Source: Echinometra lucunter (taxonomy: Eukaryota > Echinodermata > Echinoidea > Camarodonta > Echinometridae). Taken from it: a DNA stretch of 64,000 nucleotides. A program made the translations under genes and the position numbers. Below the pieces are notes generated by a model. It saw nothing but the letters and a program-made list of their open reading frames with translations, was not told where the DNA came from and ran no database searches. The stretch lies in the NCBI GenBank assembly GCA_029962745.1, contig CM057153.1, positions 39,539,612 through 39,603,611 of the forward strand, given 5' to 3'. The stretch's first letter is position 1, and each line of letters begins with the position of its first letter. Of this stretch, positions 12,295 to 26,219 are shown piece after piece.

Positions 12295-15200
12295 CTGCAG
12301 AATGATAATGATGTTGTTCACTGTAAACACCATTTCTGCAATTCTGAGGCAGTATTCACTGTATAGACTTCAATTCAATTAATTCAATTAATTCAATTAA
12401 TTCAATTAATTCAAATTATAAAAACATGTTATGCAGCAATAAAAAACTGAATTACACATGTTTTTACAAAGCTTTAAATACTATACAATTACAAATTGCA
12501 ATTGCCAGTAAAAATATATGAATACAAAATTGCATAAAACATATCAATGAAACATTAAATAACATGTTCAAAGAATTACAAAGATAAATTATTAATGTGC
12601 AACAACAAGATTTGGAAGGACACTGTTTTTTAAATCTATTTGTCGTGCAATTTGAATTCTTTATATTTTTTAAAATTTCGTAGGATGAAATTATTTCTTT
12701 CTGGAGGTAACCATGATTGGCACATATTTTTTTCAAATGAAAGTGCAACATCTTGAGTCATCAAAATTTGTCAACTACCAAGAGCCAGAAAGGTGTTATT
12801 TAAAATTGGATTACAAATACATAATTTGACTGGCTCTCACAGATGCTTTAAAGCAGCTCTAGTCAGGCACTGACTGGTAGAAATGAAACAACATCTGAGG
12901 TGATAAGCATCTGAGTTTTGAAACATTTGCTTCAGTTTCTTTTTCATTTCAGATGTTGGGGTAGGCAGGACTCCATCGTCCCCTCATTTATCTACGAATG
13001 CGCACACACCCCAGGCAAGCATTATTCACATGCAACGCACCTCCCACAAACTAATACTGAGGAATTTTTAGAACTCATGTACATGTACCAATTTGCTAAT
13101 TGAGTGCTAATTAAACTTCAAACTACACCCCCTGGTTGACATGTATTAGAAGCATTGGAAAGATAAACCCAACTGGATAGCCATACTGTTGAAAAGCATT
13201 TAAACATGACAGTGAATATTAAAAAATGTAAAGCCCTGAAAAAAAAAAAATTATTAAATCAAGCTCCAATAAATATCAAAGCATCATAAACTAACAAAAC
13301 TTATTTTGCTGGTATAAGTGAATTTGAAACAATACTGCTGGTCTGCTACAGTACCTAGTTTCTTTATGGTAATTCATCATCATGCTACCTTGCTCAGTCT
13401 AATAATTTTTTTCTCTGTCATTAAGTATCTCCCTCCTTTCTGCTGATTAAATCTTTCATTATCTCCTTCCCAGTGAAATACTAGTCAGAAAGGGCTCGTT
13501 TCCTGTAATGAATTTCAGATTAGTTTTCCCTGTTCTGAAACTTATATTCTAATTACGATTTTGTAGAGAATGATAAAAAGACGGGGTGATCGATGGCCTG
13601 ATGCCAGTAACAAAACCACAAGTTCATCAGTAACGTGATCATAATTCAAGGTGACACTGATACGTCAAGAATAAACAAAGATCACCCAATATGGATTTGA
13701 TGACGCCAAGTAAAACCTATTTCTTTGTCTCCGTTTCCTTCATGAGGCACGTCAACAGCTTGTGGACTTGATGACAATGACATACTTACTTGTGCAAAGA
13801 TTTCAATTAACATTCACATGAGGTCACATTCATGAAAACACTTTGATCCATCACTGAATCTTTCTTCTCTAAATAATTCAAAACAACTTGAAATGATGCT
13901 AGTTCTGGAACATTGCTCTTGAGTCTCAGGGTGTCATCCCTTCCGCACGGCCAATATAAACAATGAGTGGTTTGGTATAACATACATGTACCTCTCCAGG
14001 GTGCCACTGCACAAAGACTAAGATTAGCTCAAATTGCTCTTACCTATGGCAGGCCATTCATACCACTGGTTTTTTTCCAGCATCGGTCTCTCAAGGGATG
14101 TGCAAATCATTGTCACAATTTTAAAGAATTTACATTTTTGGTTTTCTTCATCAATGAACTATAAAAACTGTCAATTCTGTAGATTTTTTAACCATGATTT
14201 GCAAATCCTTTGAGAGATCCATGGTGAAAGAAAACAGAGGCATAAATGGCCAGCCATAGTTAAGTACGATTTTAGTCAATCTTAGTCTTTGTGAAATACC
14301 TCCCCCCCCCCCTCCACCCCCGAACATCTTTTTTAACATTCACAATTTTAAAGCTGAAAGGCTCTGATTGCTTTGAAAAAAAAAGAGTGCTTAACGCAGA
14401 AGGACGGACTTGCCAAATACATATATTTCATATGCCTGTAGTTGAACATCATCATAGTTCTACAGACTCATGCATGCACACAGTAAGATGAAGAATAAAG
14501 ATAAATGCATGTGCCTTACATTTCCCAACACACACAACTCATTTTTAGGATAAGAAGCTTGAAAGAGAAATATAAAATTAATCGTAGCCCTAGATGATGA
14601 ATGCTCTGCATCTAGGGTTCCTTGCAGTAAACTCATCACATCCTAATGCCTGCATAGACACTTTCATTTTGTAATTTCTGTGTGTGTAAAGGTGGCTTGA
14701 TTCCGCCAATTTCTCACTAGATAAATCACACGTGTTCTTTTTTTTTTTGTCTGAAAGACTACTCTGCAGGCATAGACGATTTCTTTTAAGACTTGGTGTT
14801 AAGTTTCCTTTTTGGTTGGTAATTGGTCCCACTACACAAATTGAACAAGCTGCCTTTAGGGCTAAATTCGGCTAAATTCTAAAATCTTCAAACATGTTGC
14901 CATGACAACAAAATTGCAAAGTGGATAGTATGCATACAAAAGAGGGTTAAATAACTCACATCAATGAGGTAATCTAATATCCCTGAAACTAAATACAAGC
15001 AATAAGATATTACACATGTTTTCAAATACTTCATTTTTAACACAGCATCAAAGAACTTGCATTTTACTAAATTAAACTAATGATTTTAACTCTAGTTCCA
15101 GTGACTTACTGAACACATGAAATACAAATCCTCAGATAAATTACTCTTGAGTGTAGGGAAAATGTAAAGGGGCCGTTCCACTATGCCGATCTGGCTCCCA

Positions 15201-18200
15201 ATCTACCCCGATCTGGCAGATTTTGGTGGATCGGGGAAAGCGTACTGGTATCACTTGCAATCGGCGGCATCGTCAAAACAGTGTTGTGAGATCGGGATAG
15301 GAGCGGGCATTTGTTAAGATCGGCGAGAAATTTTGAACATGTTCAAAATTTTATCCCGATCTTCCCGATCAAAACTCATCGTAAAGTGAGTGGAAAGAAT
15401 GTTACTACAGCGTAAACACAGCGTAGTAAAGTCTTTCTCAGTGTGGTAACGGCACCTGAATGGGACGTAAAATGGGCGCCGGTGTGGTACCGCTGCTGCC
15501 CCTATCTACCACAATTTCCCTGGCTTTCTCCAAAATGAAAATTATTCTTGCCAAGAGAAAATCGCTGAGTACTGGGTCCAGATCGGCCATTTTTCACCCG
15601 ATCTTCCCCGACCTGAAAAAATTGCCAAATCGTAGCTAGGGTGGCATAGTGGAATGGGGGCTTAAGTTAATCTAATATCAAATTAATTTCAATGCATTAA
15701 TCCACCTTGTAGTAAATATTACACTGGTTCCTACATTGGTCTTCTTGTTTTGTTCTTTTTATTGTATACTCCTAACGCTATGTTAAGCAAAAATCTATTC
15801 TGCCTTTAACCCATAGGCTACTGGAACTAGGAGGTCCCTATGTTAATCCTATGGGAAGGAGAAAATCGATGGGTTAAGTTTAGTAATAACTTCAAAGGGG
15901 AAAGTCCCTATTCACATCATGCAATATCATACTGTTTACAAATTAAAGGCTAATGTTACCCCTTTTTTTTCAGCCACCTACATGTAACCTTCTATAGCAT
16001 AGGGTGGTACAGGGTGGTTTGTGGTTGCATGCTTTCAACCTGCCAGGATTTAACAATAATTAGGAAAATAATACTGGGACTGTATTTTGAACTGAGATGG
16101 CTGAAAGTAGCTGAGAATTCTTTATAATGCAGAAGGTCTGAGGCAGGCGCCTAAAGCTCCACCATTTTGTCCAGATCCATTAGAAGGCCGACCTAAGCAC
16201 CCATCAATATTTATGAGCAAAAATGAATAATTCATTTTGTAAGATGATTCCAAGGAGTCGCGTGCGTCTGTGCATGTTATAAAACATTACGCCCATCAGC
16301 TAAAAACATGTGCAATGATGCACAATCACTGCGCAACAAATGCGCAACAAATGCGCATTAAATCAAAGTATCATAATAATAGTGACACGCGCCATACACG
16401 TAGTAGATATGAATAATGCAACAAAAACGGGTGCTTAGGTCGACCTTCAAATGATCCGAAAGAGGCGGGGCCTAATGCCATTCGCATAATGATATTAGCG
16501 CATGCTGCTTTTCGTCTAGTAAATTTATTATATGTCTATGGTCTAAGGTCAGTTAAGAGGAAACTGGAAATTGCAATATACATCTTTGGGACCTTAAAGT
16601 TCCGCCAGTTACATGTACATGTAACCGAGATATTTAATATCTCGGTTGAAACTCACAGTAACCCTCTTCGCTTTAATCTGCTTCATCTGGCAGATATTCA
16701 TGTGAAGTCTAATGGTGGACATTCACATTAGGGTTATTTTGACTTTGTGAGAATTTTTTTCCATACCAGAAATCCATCAAGTCTACATTTAAACACTGAT
16801 AACTTACCTTCAGTATCTTGTCACAGACTTCTTCATGTGATGACAAAATGGCCAGTGTACCAGAAGCAGCCTTCACTAAGCCAGGATCTTCTTCACCGGT
16901 ATACAGGGTCAACAACTTGACTCGATCATTATCTCCCAAATGAAGTTCAAATGCCTACAGGATGAAAAGAATACAACAAACATATTGATGTCAAAAGACA
17001 TTATAAAACAGATTATAGAATTTAAGGATTCTGATTGATCAATTGACACCAGGTGTGACACTGGGTGTGCATTTATCTTTCCCACTGTCATGAGCATGCA
17101 AAAAAAAAAAAAAATTCTCTTCAAAAAGTGCTAACCCATGGCTTGAAATCGTAATGCACGCGTATAATACCACTGGCATTGAAAAAAAAAATGCATTTAT
17201 GGGGGGTCTATTGGACTCATCGAGGTTCAATTATATATTTTCAGAGTTTGAAATTTTATGTGATTCACCTTTTCCATATATTTACATGAATCCTAGGGGA
17301 ATTAACTTAATTTCAAATTCCCTGTTTTTGTGTTTTAACCTATGGCAGCTAGAGGGTCAAAAGCATGCATAGTACCCGAAATTTATGGGGAGTCTTTGAT
17401 TTTTTTTTTAGCCTTTAGTAATCTTTTCCAAAGTCTCAAATTACATATAAATCACATTTGAAATAAATTCAAAGTAGTAATAGGGGAACTATAATTATTC
17501 AAAAATTGCTTGTTTTCACGTGTAAACCTATGGCAGGCAAGATTTTTCAAAGCAAAAAATATGCATATTCCCTGGGATTTAAGGGGGGTCTATTTTACTC
17601 ATGGAGCCTTAATTATATATTTTAAGAGTTTGAAATTTTATGTAAATTACTTCTTCCGTGAATTCAAATAAACGTTAGGGGAATTAAAATCATTTTAAAA
17701 ATATCTGGTTTTGCATGTTAGCCTATATAGCAGCTCTTAGGACAAAAGCATGCACAGTACCCGAAATTTATGGGGAGTCTTTGAATTTTTTTGAGCCTTT
17801 AATAATCTTTTCCAAAGTCTCAAATTACATATAAATCACATTTGAAATAAATTCAAACCAGTAATAGAGGAACTATAATCAATCTTAAAATCCCTGTTTT
17901 CACATGTTATCCCTATGGCAGGGGACTCTGTCGAAAAGCAGGCATGATCCTGAAGATTTACAGTGCCATTTACTGAAAATAAAGTTTCATGAAATGTTCT
18001 TTTAACTATCCATTCTTCTGTTCATACAAAAATCAGACTTTAAAAACAAAGTTTTAGATATGAAATATCAAGAATAGATTAGACATCTTTTCACACGTTA
18101 TACCTATGGTGGACGCAATTTTCCAAGTCCATTTTTAACACAGCATTTACCCTGGCCAAAACGTACTACAGAAGTAGGCGAGAGTAATTTGTCTTGTAAT

Positions 18201-21200
18201 CCAATGTCTTTGGCGGCGACCAACCGATTTGCAGCCTGCTTGGGCGCCGCTGGAATTTAGGCATCGCCCAATGATTTTTGGAGAAGTCGAGCGGACTCTA
18301 AAGCCCCAGCGATGCCCCAGTGATGTCTTATCGATTTCCCATCCGTCGCCGGTTGATTTAGGTAAAAACTTGGCGAAATTGGGGGATTATCTCTGCGTGG
18401 CGTCCGGGCAGTGACTGAATGATGACCAACTGATTCCCGCATGATCTCCTACCTGCCAACGACCGATTTTAAAGAAATCGCCAGGCGGCCGGCTGATGAT
18501 CAGCGGGGAATCTGCTGGTGTCACGTAGGTGCACTGGCGGCGGCCCACAGGTCTTCGCTGGAACGACCTGGGTATATGTGATTGCCCTTTGCCCATCAAC
18601 AACTACACTTTTACTGTGCATCTGACTGGTTAACGAGGTCTACAATGCCGTTGATTCCACCTCAACGACCACGACAGCAAGATCCACAAGCCTTTAGGCT
18701 GAGCACCGCCTTACGGCTGGGCAGAGGATGTGGGTAATCAAGCAGGCGCCGCCCGGACGCTGGTCTATTTTTAACTAGCCAACCGGTAACCGACCGATCT
18801 CCTAGCGACGCACAGGCAGCAACTGCTCAGCAGGCTTTTCATCTAGTGCCTAGTTTGATTTTCAAACTAAATCGCTCAATTAGGTCGTTCTCCAGGCGGT
18901 GACCGCCTGGGCACCAAGCATATCTTTGGGGGTGAGTGAAAAGTGAACAGGCGCTGCCAAAATTTTAACTCCGCGCTAAAACTTCAGCGGTGACCGAGCG
19001 ATGCGCTAAATAACAGCAGTTCCCTGGCGGCCGCTGCTCGGTACCCGGGCAAAATTAGCTTAAAACTCGCCGCCTGGCCGCCGAGCAGGCTGATTTTGGA
19101 CTTTGTGACCAAAGCTTAATGAAATAAATAAATCATTTTTTTCTTTTGTGGCTTGTGCATAAGTGACATGCACTGCACTCAGCAAAGTTACAATTATGAA
19201 CTCAATAAGTTCACAATCATAATCCAATGGTGTCTTAACATTCATGCAATTCATATGCACAGTCGTGTGCAAGTTTGCAAACATGAATCATTAGAATACA
19301 ATATCATCATAGTTCACAATTCCTGCCAAACAAAACAACGATTTAAAAAATAATCCACAGACTGTCTAGCTACATCTAGCTACAATATCACAGCCCCCCC
19401 CCCCCCCACCAACCAATGTCATTTGCATGGGCATGAAATTAATGTACAGACAATGTGTGCACCATCTCCACAAGGAGTAATCCAACCATATGGACACCAT
19501 AAAGTGCACATTATGTATCTGGCAATATTATATAGTCAGTTTGATTATTCTCCTGATTACAGAGTGGCAAAAATAGATTACCGGGGTAACGTCTTGCTTT
19601 GAAAGAAAGGGAGTTTGAATGCATTTAGACAAATATGCCTCTTTTCAAAAAATATCTTATGAATTATAAGTTACCTTGAAAATGAAAGGTTTATTTTATC
19701 TCACGCATGAAGTTTTTACTAAAACCTTAGAGAGATTTTAGAGATGAAGCCGTAAAACACTGATGTCATCTTTTTTATAGCTTAAAAGCAATGAAAACTA
19801 AAGATGATGACTGTTTTCATTAGCCTGAATTTCATAACATTCCACTAATTCATAAGTAATATGCAAAATGGGAGGTACTTCGACCCTTACATTTGGCTAT
19901 TGCATGACATAGAAGTATTATAGCAAGCAAATAAGGATTTGTTCGCCAAATAGCATTATCATTTTCCAAAGTTAGCATGCTAACGTGAAGATGCACTCAG
20001 ATTATGATACCCTCCAAAGCTTGAGCTATTAAATTTCTTGAGCAATAGGGGGATAGGAATCTCAACTTGGGCAAACTGAGATGGGAACTGAGCCTGAACT
20101 TGTTATGGGCAATTCCATGATTAAGTGGACATCGCCCTAAACTTCATTTCTGCTCTTTCTCAAATTCAGGTCAATTTTAGGTGGTAAAATTCAATCATAC
20201 AGAAATTGTAAATGCAAAGGGGTTTCATACTCACCCCCTAAAAAATTGTTCCAAATGTCTCCTTATAGCAGAATCCGAACCATACAAAAACTTACATATA
20301 TGGGACTAGACACAGTTTCTTAGACTTAGACAGAGAATGTAACGTTACTAATCATGGAATTGCCCTTATGGTTAATGAGAACACACCGTCTTATCATCTC
20401 TTTTTATCTCATATCTACTTCTTCTTAGCTCCTAGTTGACCTTCCTTGTTCCCATCTGTCATATAATCTGAAGTCATGAAAAAACAATGATTTTAATGAA
20501 GGTTGCTAGAAATACAAAAGATTGACAAGATAGGTTAAGAGCGCTTAACCTCGAGATAGCAGAAACAAGGAATCAACGAATAAAGGAGATGAAGGCTACA
20601 TACAATCTTCTCATAAATCTAAATGAAAAAAGGTCTTAAAGGGGGTACCCAATGCTGAAACAATGTGAGTTCACTTAAAAGAGCGTGATTTCATCAGCAG
20701 AAAATCATCTGCCTAAATTTTTCTTAAAAGTCGTGTTGCCAAGGAAACCCCAAATGCGGTAAGATTTCAGGATATTTTTGACCCCTCAGCTGTGACCTAG
20801 TTTCAACTGGGTACCCACTTTGACGTCAAAATGACGTCAAAGTGGGTACCTTGTCGCGCAGTTCTAGCAAAATGCGCACAAGGTATAATAAAAAATTGTA
20901 CAGTCTAGCGCGCAGCACAACTGCAGTGCGCGAAGCTGGGTACCCACTTTTACGTCATACCTCAAATTCAAATTTTTTTGTCAACTGTTGACTTTTTATG
21001 AGAAAATTAGCCAAAATGCATTGATTTTGATTGAAAATCATCAAATTTTTAATGTTATTCTTCTTAGAATTGTATTCTCGATCATATATCCCCCCAAAAA
21101 TTTACCATTGTGTAATCACTTTAAACATAAAAATAAATATCTGTCCATTTGTAAATGAAATCAATGAAGATGTTATTCCAGTACCTTCATTTCAAAGTTT

Positions 21201-24200
21201 GTTTTACAGAAGTTGTGACATATTTATTTATTTATTCATCTGTTTATCTATTTATTCATGCACTTATTTCAATTCTTTACTTATTCATTTATTCACTTAC
21301 TTATTTATTGACACTTACTTATTCATTCATCTATTTCTTGATTTATTTATTAATGCACTTATTTCAACTCATTTATTTATTTATTCACTTACTTATTATT
21401 TACACTTACTTATTAATTCATCTATTTCTTAATTTTTATATATTCATTTACTTATTCACTCATTTATATACTTACTTCTTTCAAACTGTTTAATTTAGTC
21501 AGTTTGTTATTCATTCTTTCATTTATTGCGCATTTATCAATTCATTCATTTGTTTGTTCATTTATCCATTCAATCATTTATTCATCTATTATTTTTTTTA
21601 TCATTATACATGTACATGTTCTTTAAAAAATCATCCTTTCTTATCAATCTCTAGCGTGTCTTACAGTCTGTTTATTCCAACATTTGTTGCAAATGAAAGA
21701 CTTTTTTTCTTGTTTTGCCTTAATCAATAGCAGGTTTATTCTGCAGCCAGACATACCCTTCATGCAGCTGAGGATTTCCAACCAGGATCCTCAACTATCC
21801 CATATCAAACCTGATGATGGTGTGCAAGGACAATGCAATGCCTTGATGTGAAATTTGTTATTGAAGTTTGCACATGTAGCTTTAACAAGCTTCAGATCTG
21901 ACATTTAATCAATTCTTCAATTTCATAAATAACAAGGCATGGCAACTGTGGCCTCAGAGAGAAGAAAACTACTGAATACTCATGAGTCAATTTTGAAGGT
22001 TGGACCTCCAACTGTTTTGTATCATAATGTTGTCTTAGTTGATTTATTGCATGAAATCCCTCTTGCCTGTTCTGTAACCAATCATACATGTACAACTCAA
22101 CTGCACATTTTTTCCACAAGTTAAACTGATGGTACCACTTTCTTACTCTAACATCAAGCTGTTAACATTGTATTTTCCATTTATACAGTTTTGCAATATT
22201 CACAGAACTATATACAAATTGGCATGCTGTAACACTCCACGTGGAAAGAAGTGTGAGTGGGTGTGTGTGTTATGAGTTTTACATATGTGTAACAATCAGA
22301 TATTAATATCATTAGGGAGCTTTAGATACGCGACGCAGCTCAGACGACGCGGTATCTTGCAGAGTTGACTTACGTTCTCCTCTTTGCTTGCGTCGTGATG
22401 CAAAGAGGCTTTAGATTTGGGGAAGACGCAGTACCCTTTGCGCTGTACAATCATCAAACAAAACGCACATGCTCAGATGTGAACCTGATGTGAACCATTA
22501 TTACATCATAAAACAGGGTCTTGCGTCACGTATTGGGGAGGACGCGTATGCGTGCAATAATCACACAAAGTGCGCGCGCTGAAATATGAACCATAGTTTC
22601 ATCATAAAAAAGGGTCAACAAAGGTTTCGCGTCGTGTATTGGGGAGGACGGTAAACTGGCCCCAGAACCGTCATGTTAAACAGACGACGCAGGATTGACT
22701 GGAAAAGAGCTGTCTCGCGCATGCGCTCAACATTTTTGCCAAAATACCGCGTCGTCTGAGCTGCGTCGTGTATCTAAAGCTCCCTATCATTTATGTCTGG
22801 GAGCACCATCAGAAAACATGTCACTCCGGTTTGAACCCCAGTGGATTAGAGTACATGTAACTTTGCATGCAAAGACAAAGGGCTGACCACAGAATCTATG
22901 TTATCGCCAGACCAACCCCTGCTTGAAATGATGGCATTACTGATGCCAATTTAAAGATTTTAAAACTTATCTTCAAGTACATGTACATGTAGATACTTCA
23001 TTCCATGAATTACATAATCTGCATTTTCCCAAACTATATGCACTGGGTTTGTCAAGTAATATGAAGAACTCTTCCTCAAAGTGATGTTCATGGAACCATG
23101 CAAAGCATATAAAGATTCACTGCCATGAAATAACTGCTCAGAACTCCTTTCTAATGCCCTTGAACTTTTTTTTTTTGTATATCAAAATTTTACAAGAAAT
23201 GCTTGAATTCTTAAATCCTGAAAGGCATGTGTACGTGAGCTGAAAGGATAAAATAAAATCAATAAATAGTAATTGTTTGAACCCTTGGATAAACAATAAA
23301 TGGATTGTGAACCTTGGGATTTCATGTTCAGAATGAAAATGTCAGCTGCTAGCAAGTCTCAAAATCATTTACCATCTATTTGTACACAAATTCAAGATGT
23401 CTGATCAATACGCAGCAATATGCAAGCCAAATACGCAAAGGTGTGAACGTAGCATTACAAAAGGGCAAATGGTCGCAAAGTTATTTAAGTTTCGTAAGCG
23501 TCACAGACAGACAGACGGACGCTGCTAAGGATCAATTAGTCTTGCTCCACCTTGCAAAGTGGCTTAAAAAATGAAATGAATTTCATAAACACTTGACAAC
23601 TTGGATCCTGAGGAAGATCCTACTGATTCCAATAAAATTCCTATGATAATTGTGTCAAGAATACATTCTTCAGCTAATTCAAACAAACAGAAAACTATCA
23701 GAAAACAGGATTTCAGCAGAGAGCTATTTCTAAGTACAAACACAAAAATCTGTTTTTGCCAGTTGCTGGCTTTTATTTTTCATTAACCTTTTTTTAATTA
23801 CATGTAAGTGCACTCTTGAAATAAAAAGCAAATTTACAAATCATTAGGACCAGACACTACTTATGACAAGCAGTTGTGAAAATACATTCCTATAATATAA
23901 TAAAATTTCAGATGCTGTATGGGGATAATTACAAATGAAGGTGATAAACAATCAAATTCCAATTGACATGAAGAAAGACAGAATTGTTGATAACTAATCT
24001 TACGTGCTGAATCAAAGCATAAACCCACATGTAATTAGTCTTGGAGAACGTTAGGCAATTAAGTTTTGCTCAAAATGTACCAAAATTTAAAATGAAAATG
24101 GGCCAAGCTGTCTAGGCAGATAAGAGCTTTCCAGTCAGGGCAAGGATCCTTGATCTCAATTCATTGCCTCGGAGCAAACACGCCCCTACACTGTAAATGT

Positions 24201-26184
24201 ATTGTGCGCAGACAAGCCCTTAACAAACATTTAACAAACATGATGCATTTTAAAGTTCTTCTAAAGGAAATGCAGTTGTGACACTCTGACTGTTGTTTTG
24301 GAGTTACTATTACCTTCCTTCTGGATAGATTTTGAAGAAATAATGAAGCGTTTTATGACGATTTTCTTCTTTCTTTGATTTATGAGAAAACGGCTTTTGC
24401 ATCCTGAAAGGGTGTTTCTGCACTGATGTGACAAATTCAGTACATCTAGGAAGGAAGGTTATTAAAAGGAACGGTCTTTTGGATTGTGGGAATGATCGTG
24501 ACAGTTTCAAAAATCATTACAAAGTCAACAGACATTGTCATGAATAATCTTGAAAAGATAAGAAGGTTATAAAGACTGACACTTGACCCTTATAAGTAAA
24601 TGGTGTAGGAAGAAAGGTTGAAATCTGGGAAAAAAAGAAACAAGGGGAACAATAAGATCCTGGATCATGGATGTCATTTTGTCTTCCTTAGTCTTTGACA
24701 GTCCAAATATGAAAAGCAAAAATGTTACAGAGATCAAGGAGACAGATATGAAGAGGTAAAAAGCAAAATATTGTTTTAATGAAGGTTAAAGCGTATTATA
24801 CAACCAGCCAGTATAAAATAACCTTTGATTTTCTGTCATATTGGGATGAATTTCAAAGCACTTTGGCAAATTATCTACAAATGAAGATACTTAACCTCAA
24901 GTCAGCACATCAAGTAGAAAGTAAGTTTTAAAAGGGATACACTTAAGAGTGGCTGTTAATGGCACATAGCTTTTTTTCCAAATGCAAGGTAGAAATACAT
25001 TTATATACACAGTTCAGTTGTACATCCATAGGTGCATCAACTCAATTCAATCTAATTCATCTTTAAAGCCTGTTCCTTCATGAGTAATAAGGTCAATGTG
25101 TCAGGCTTTTAATTTTTTTTGCACAGATTAATACGATTCTGCAACAAAATGACTGAACAAAATGAATTCAGTAATGAAACCAAAATAAGAAATATACTTG
25201 CTGATTTGATTTTTGCATGTTTATTTAACTTCTGAATTATGTCGTTTTCATCAAATCAAGAGGATGACAAGCAGCACTCCATAAATCAGTGGACGAAGGT
25301 AGTTAAGCAAAATGGAGTTGCATGAAAATATGGTCCAAAACACAACCTTCACATGTAACTCAACCCACTTTGACATCGACATGGTTTTATAGGTCATGTA
25401 CAATTTTCGTAGCATAAAGAAAATTGTCATGAAATAGACTGAATTAAATACAACTTCAAACTGTCTGCCTTGCATACATGCAGTTGCATGAAAATGAAAA
25501 GAGAACTATTACTGGTTTTAAATGTGTGTAAGCACTGTATACACTTGAAGTTGTTTAAGTTTTAAGTTGGTGAACTGAAATTTAAAAAAAAAAATTGCCT
25601 TTCATTTATATGATATTACATAATGAGGAGAAACCTGCATGGTATCTTGGTATGCTATCTTGCTTCTGACCGGCTAAAAGCAAAATATGACATTGAAGGG
25701 CATACCAAGGCTACCAAAGCTTAACTTAGAATGTTTGTTTGAAACCGCTGGTTTAGAAATAAGTTAATTTCAGCTTTCTGTTTATTTGTTTGTCGCATAC
25801 CAAGGCTACCAAAGCTTAACTTAGAATGTTTGTTTGAAACCGCTGGTTTGGAAAATAAGTTAAATTCAGCTTTCTGTTTATTTGTTTGTTGCATACCAAG
25901 GCTACCAAAGCTTAACTTAGAATGTTTGTTTGAAACCGCTGGTTTGGAAAATAAGTTAATTTCAGCTTTCTGTTTATTTGTTTGTCGCATACCAAGGCTA
26001 CCAAAGCTAAACTTAAAATGTTTGTTTGAAACCGCTGGTTTGGAAAATAAGTTAATTTCAGCTTTCTGTTTATTTGTTTGTTTTACTCTGACGAGTGTAA
26101 GTCTAAAAGAGAGAAACAGAGAGAGAGAGAGAGAAAGAGAGAAACAGAGAAAGAGAGAAAGAAAAAAGGCAGAGAGAGAGAAAC

Positions 26185-26219
<35 letters not shown>

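Larger units (their letters stand above)
12295..16807 (-). other. unc45 intron 17 (4.5 kb)
   Basis: Holds a TTCAATTAA tandem repeat, a relic exon-18 copy and three foldback elements, listed separately. The remaining sequence is AT-rich and featureless. Confidence 0.9.

Noticed and set aside
12295..16807. A missing exon between unc45 exons 17 and 18
   Set aside because: Phases join cleanly and the protein order matches other UNC45 proteins with no gap.
20810..20850. Palindrome as a transcription terminator
   Set aside because: Eukaryotic intronic context and CRE-type arms; no terminator logic applies.
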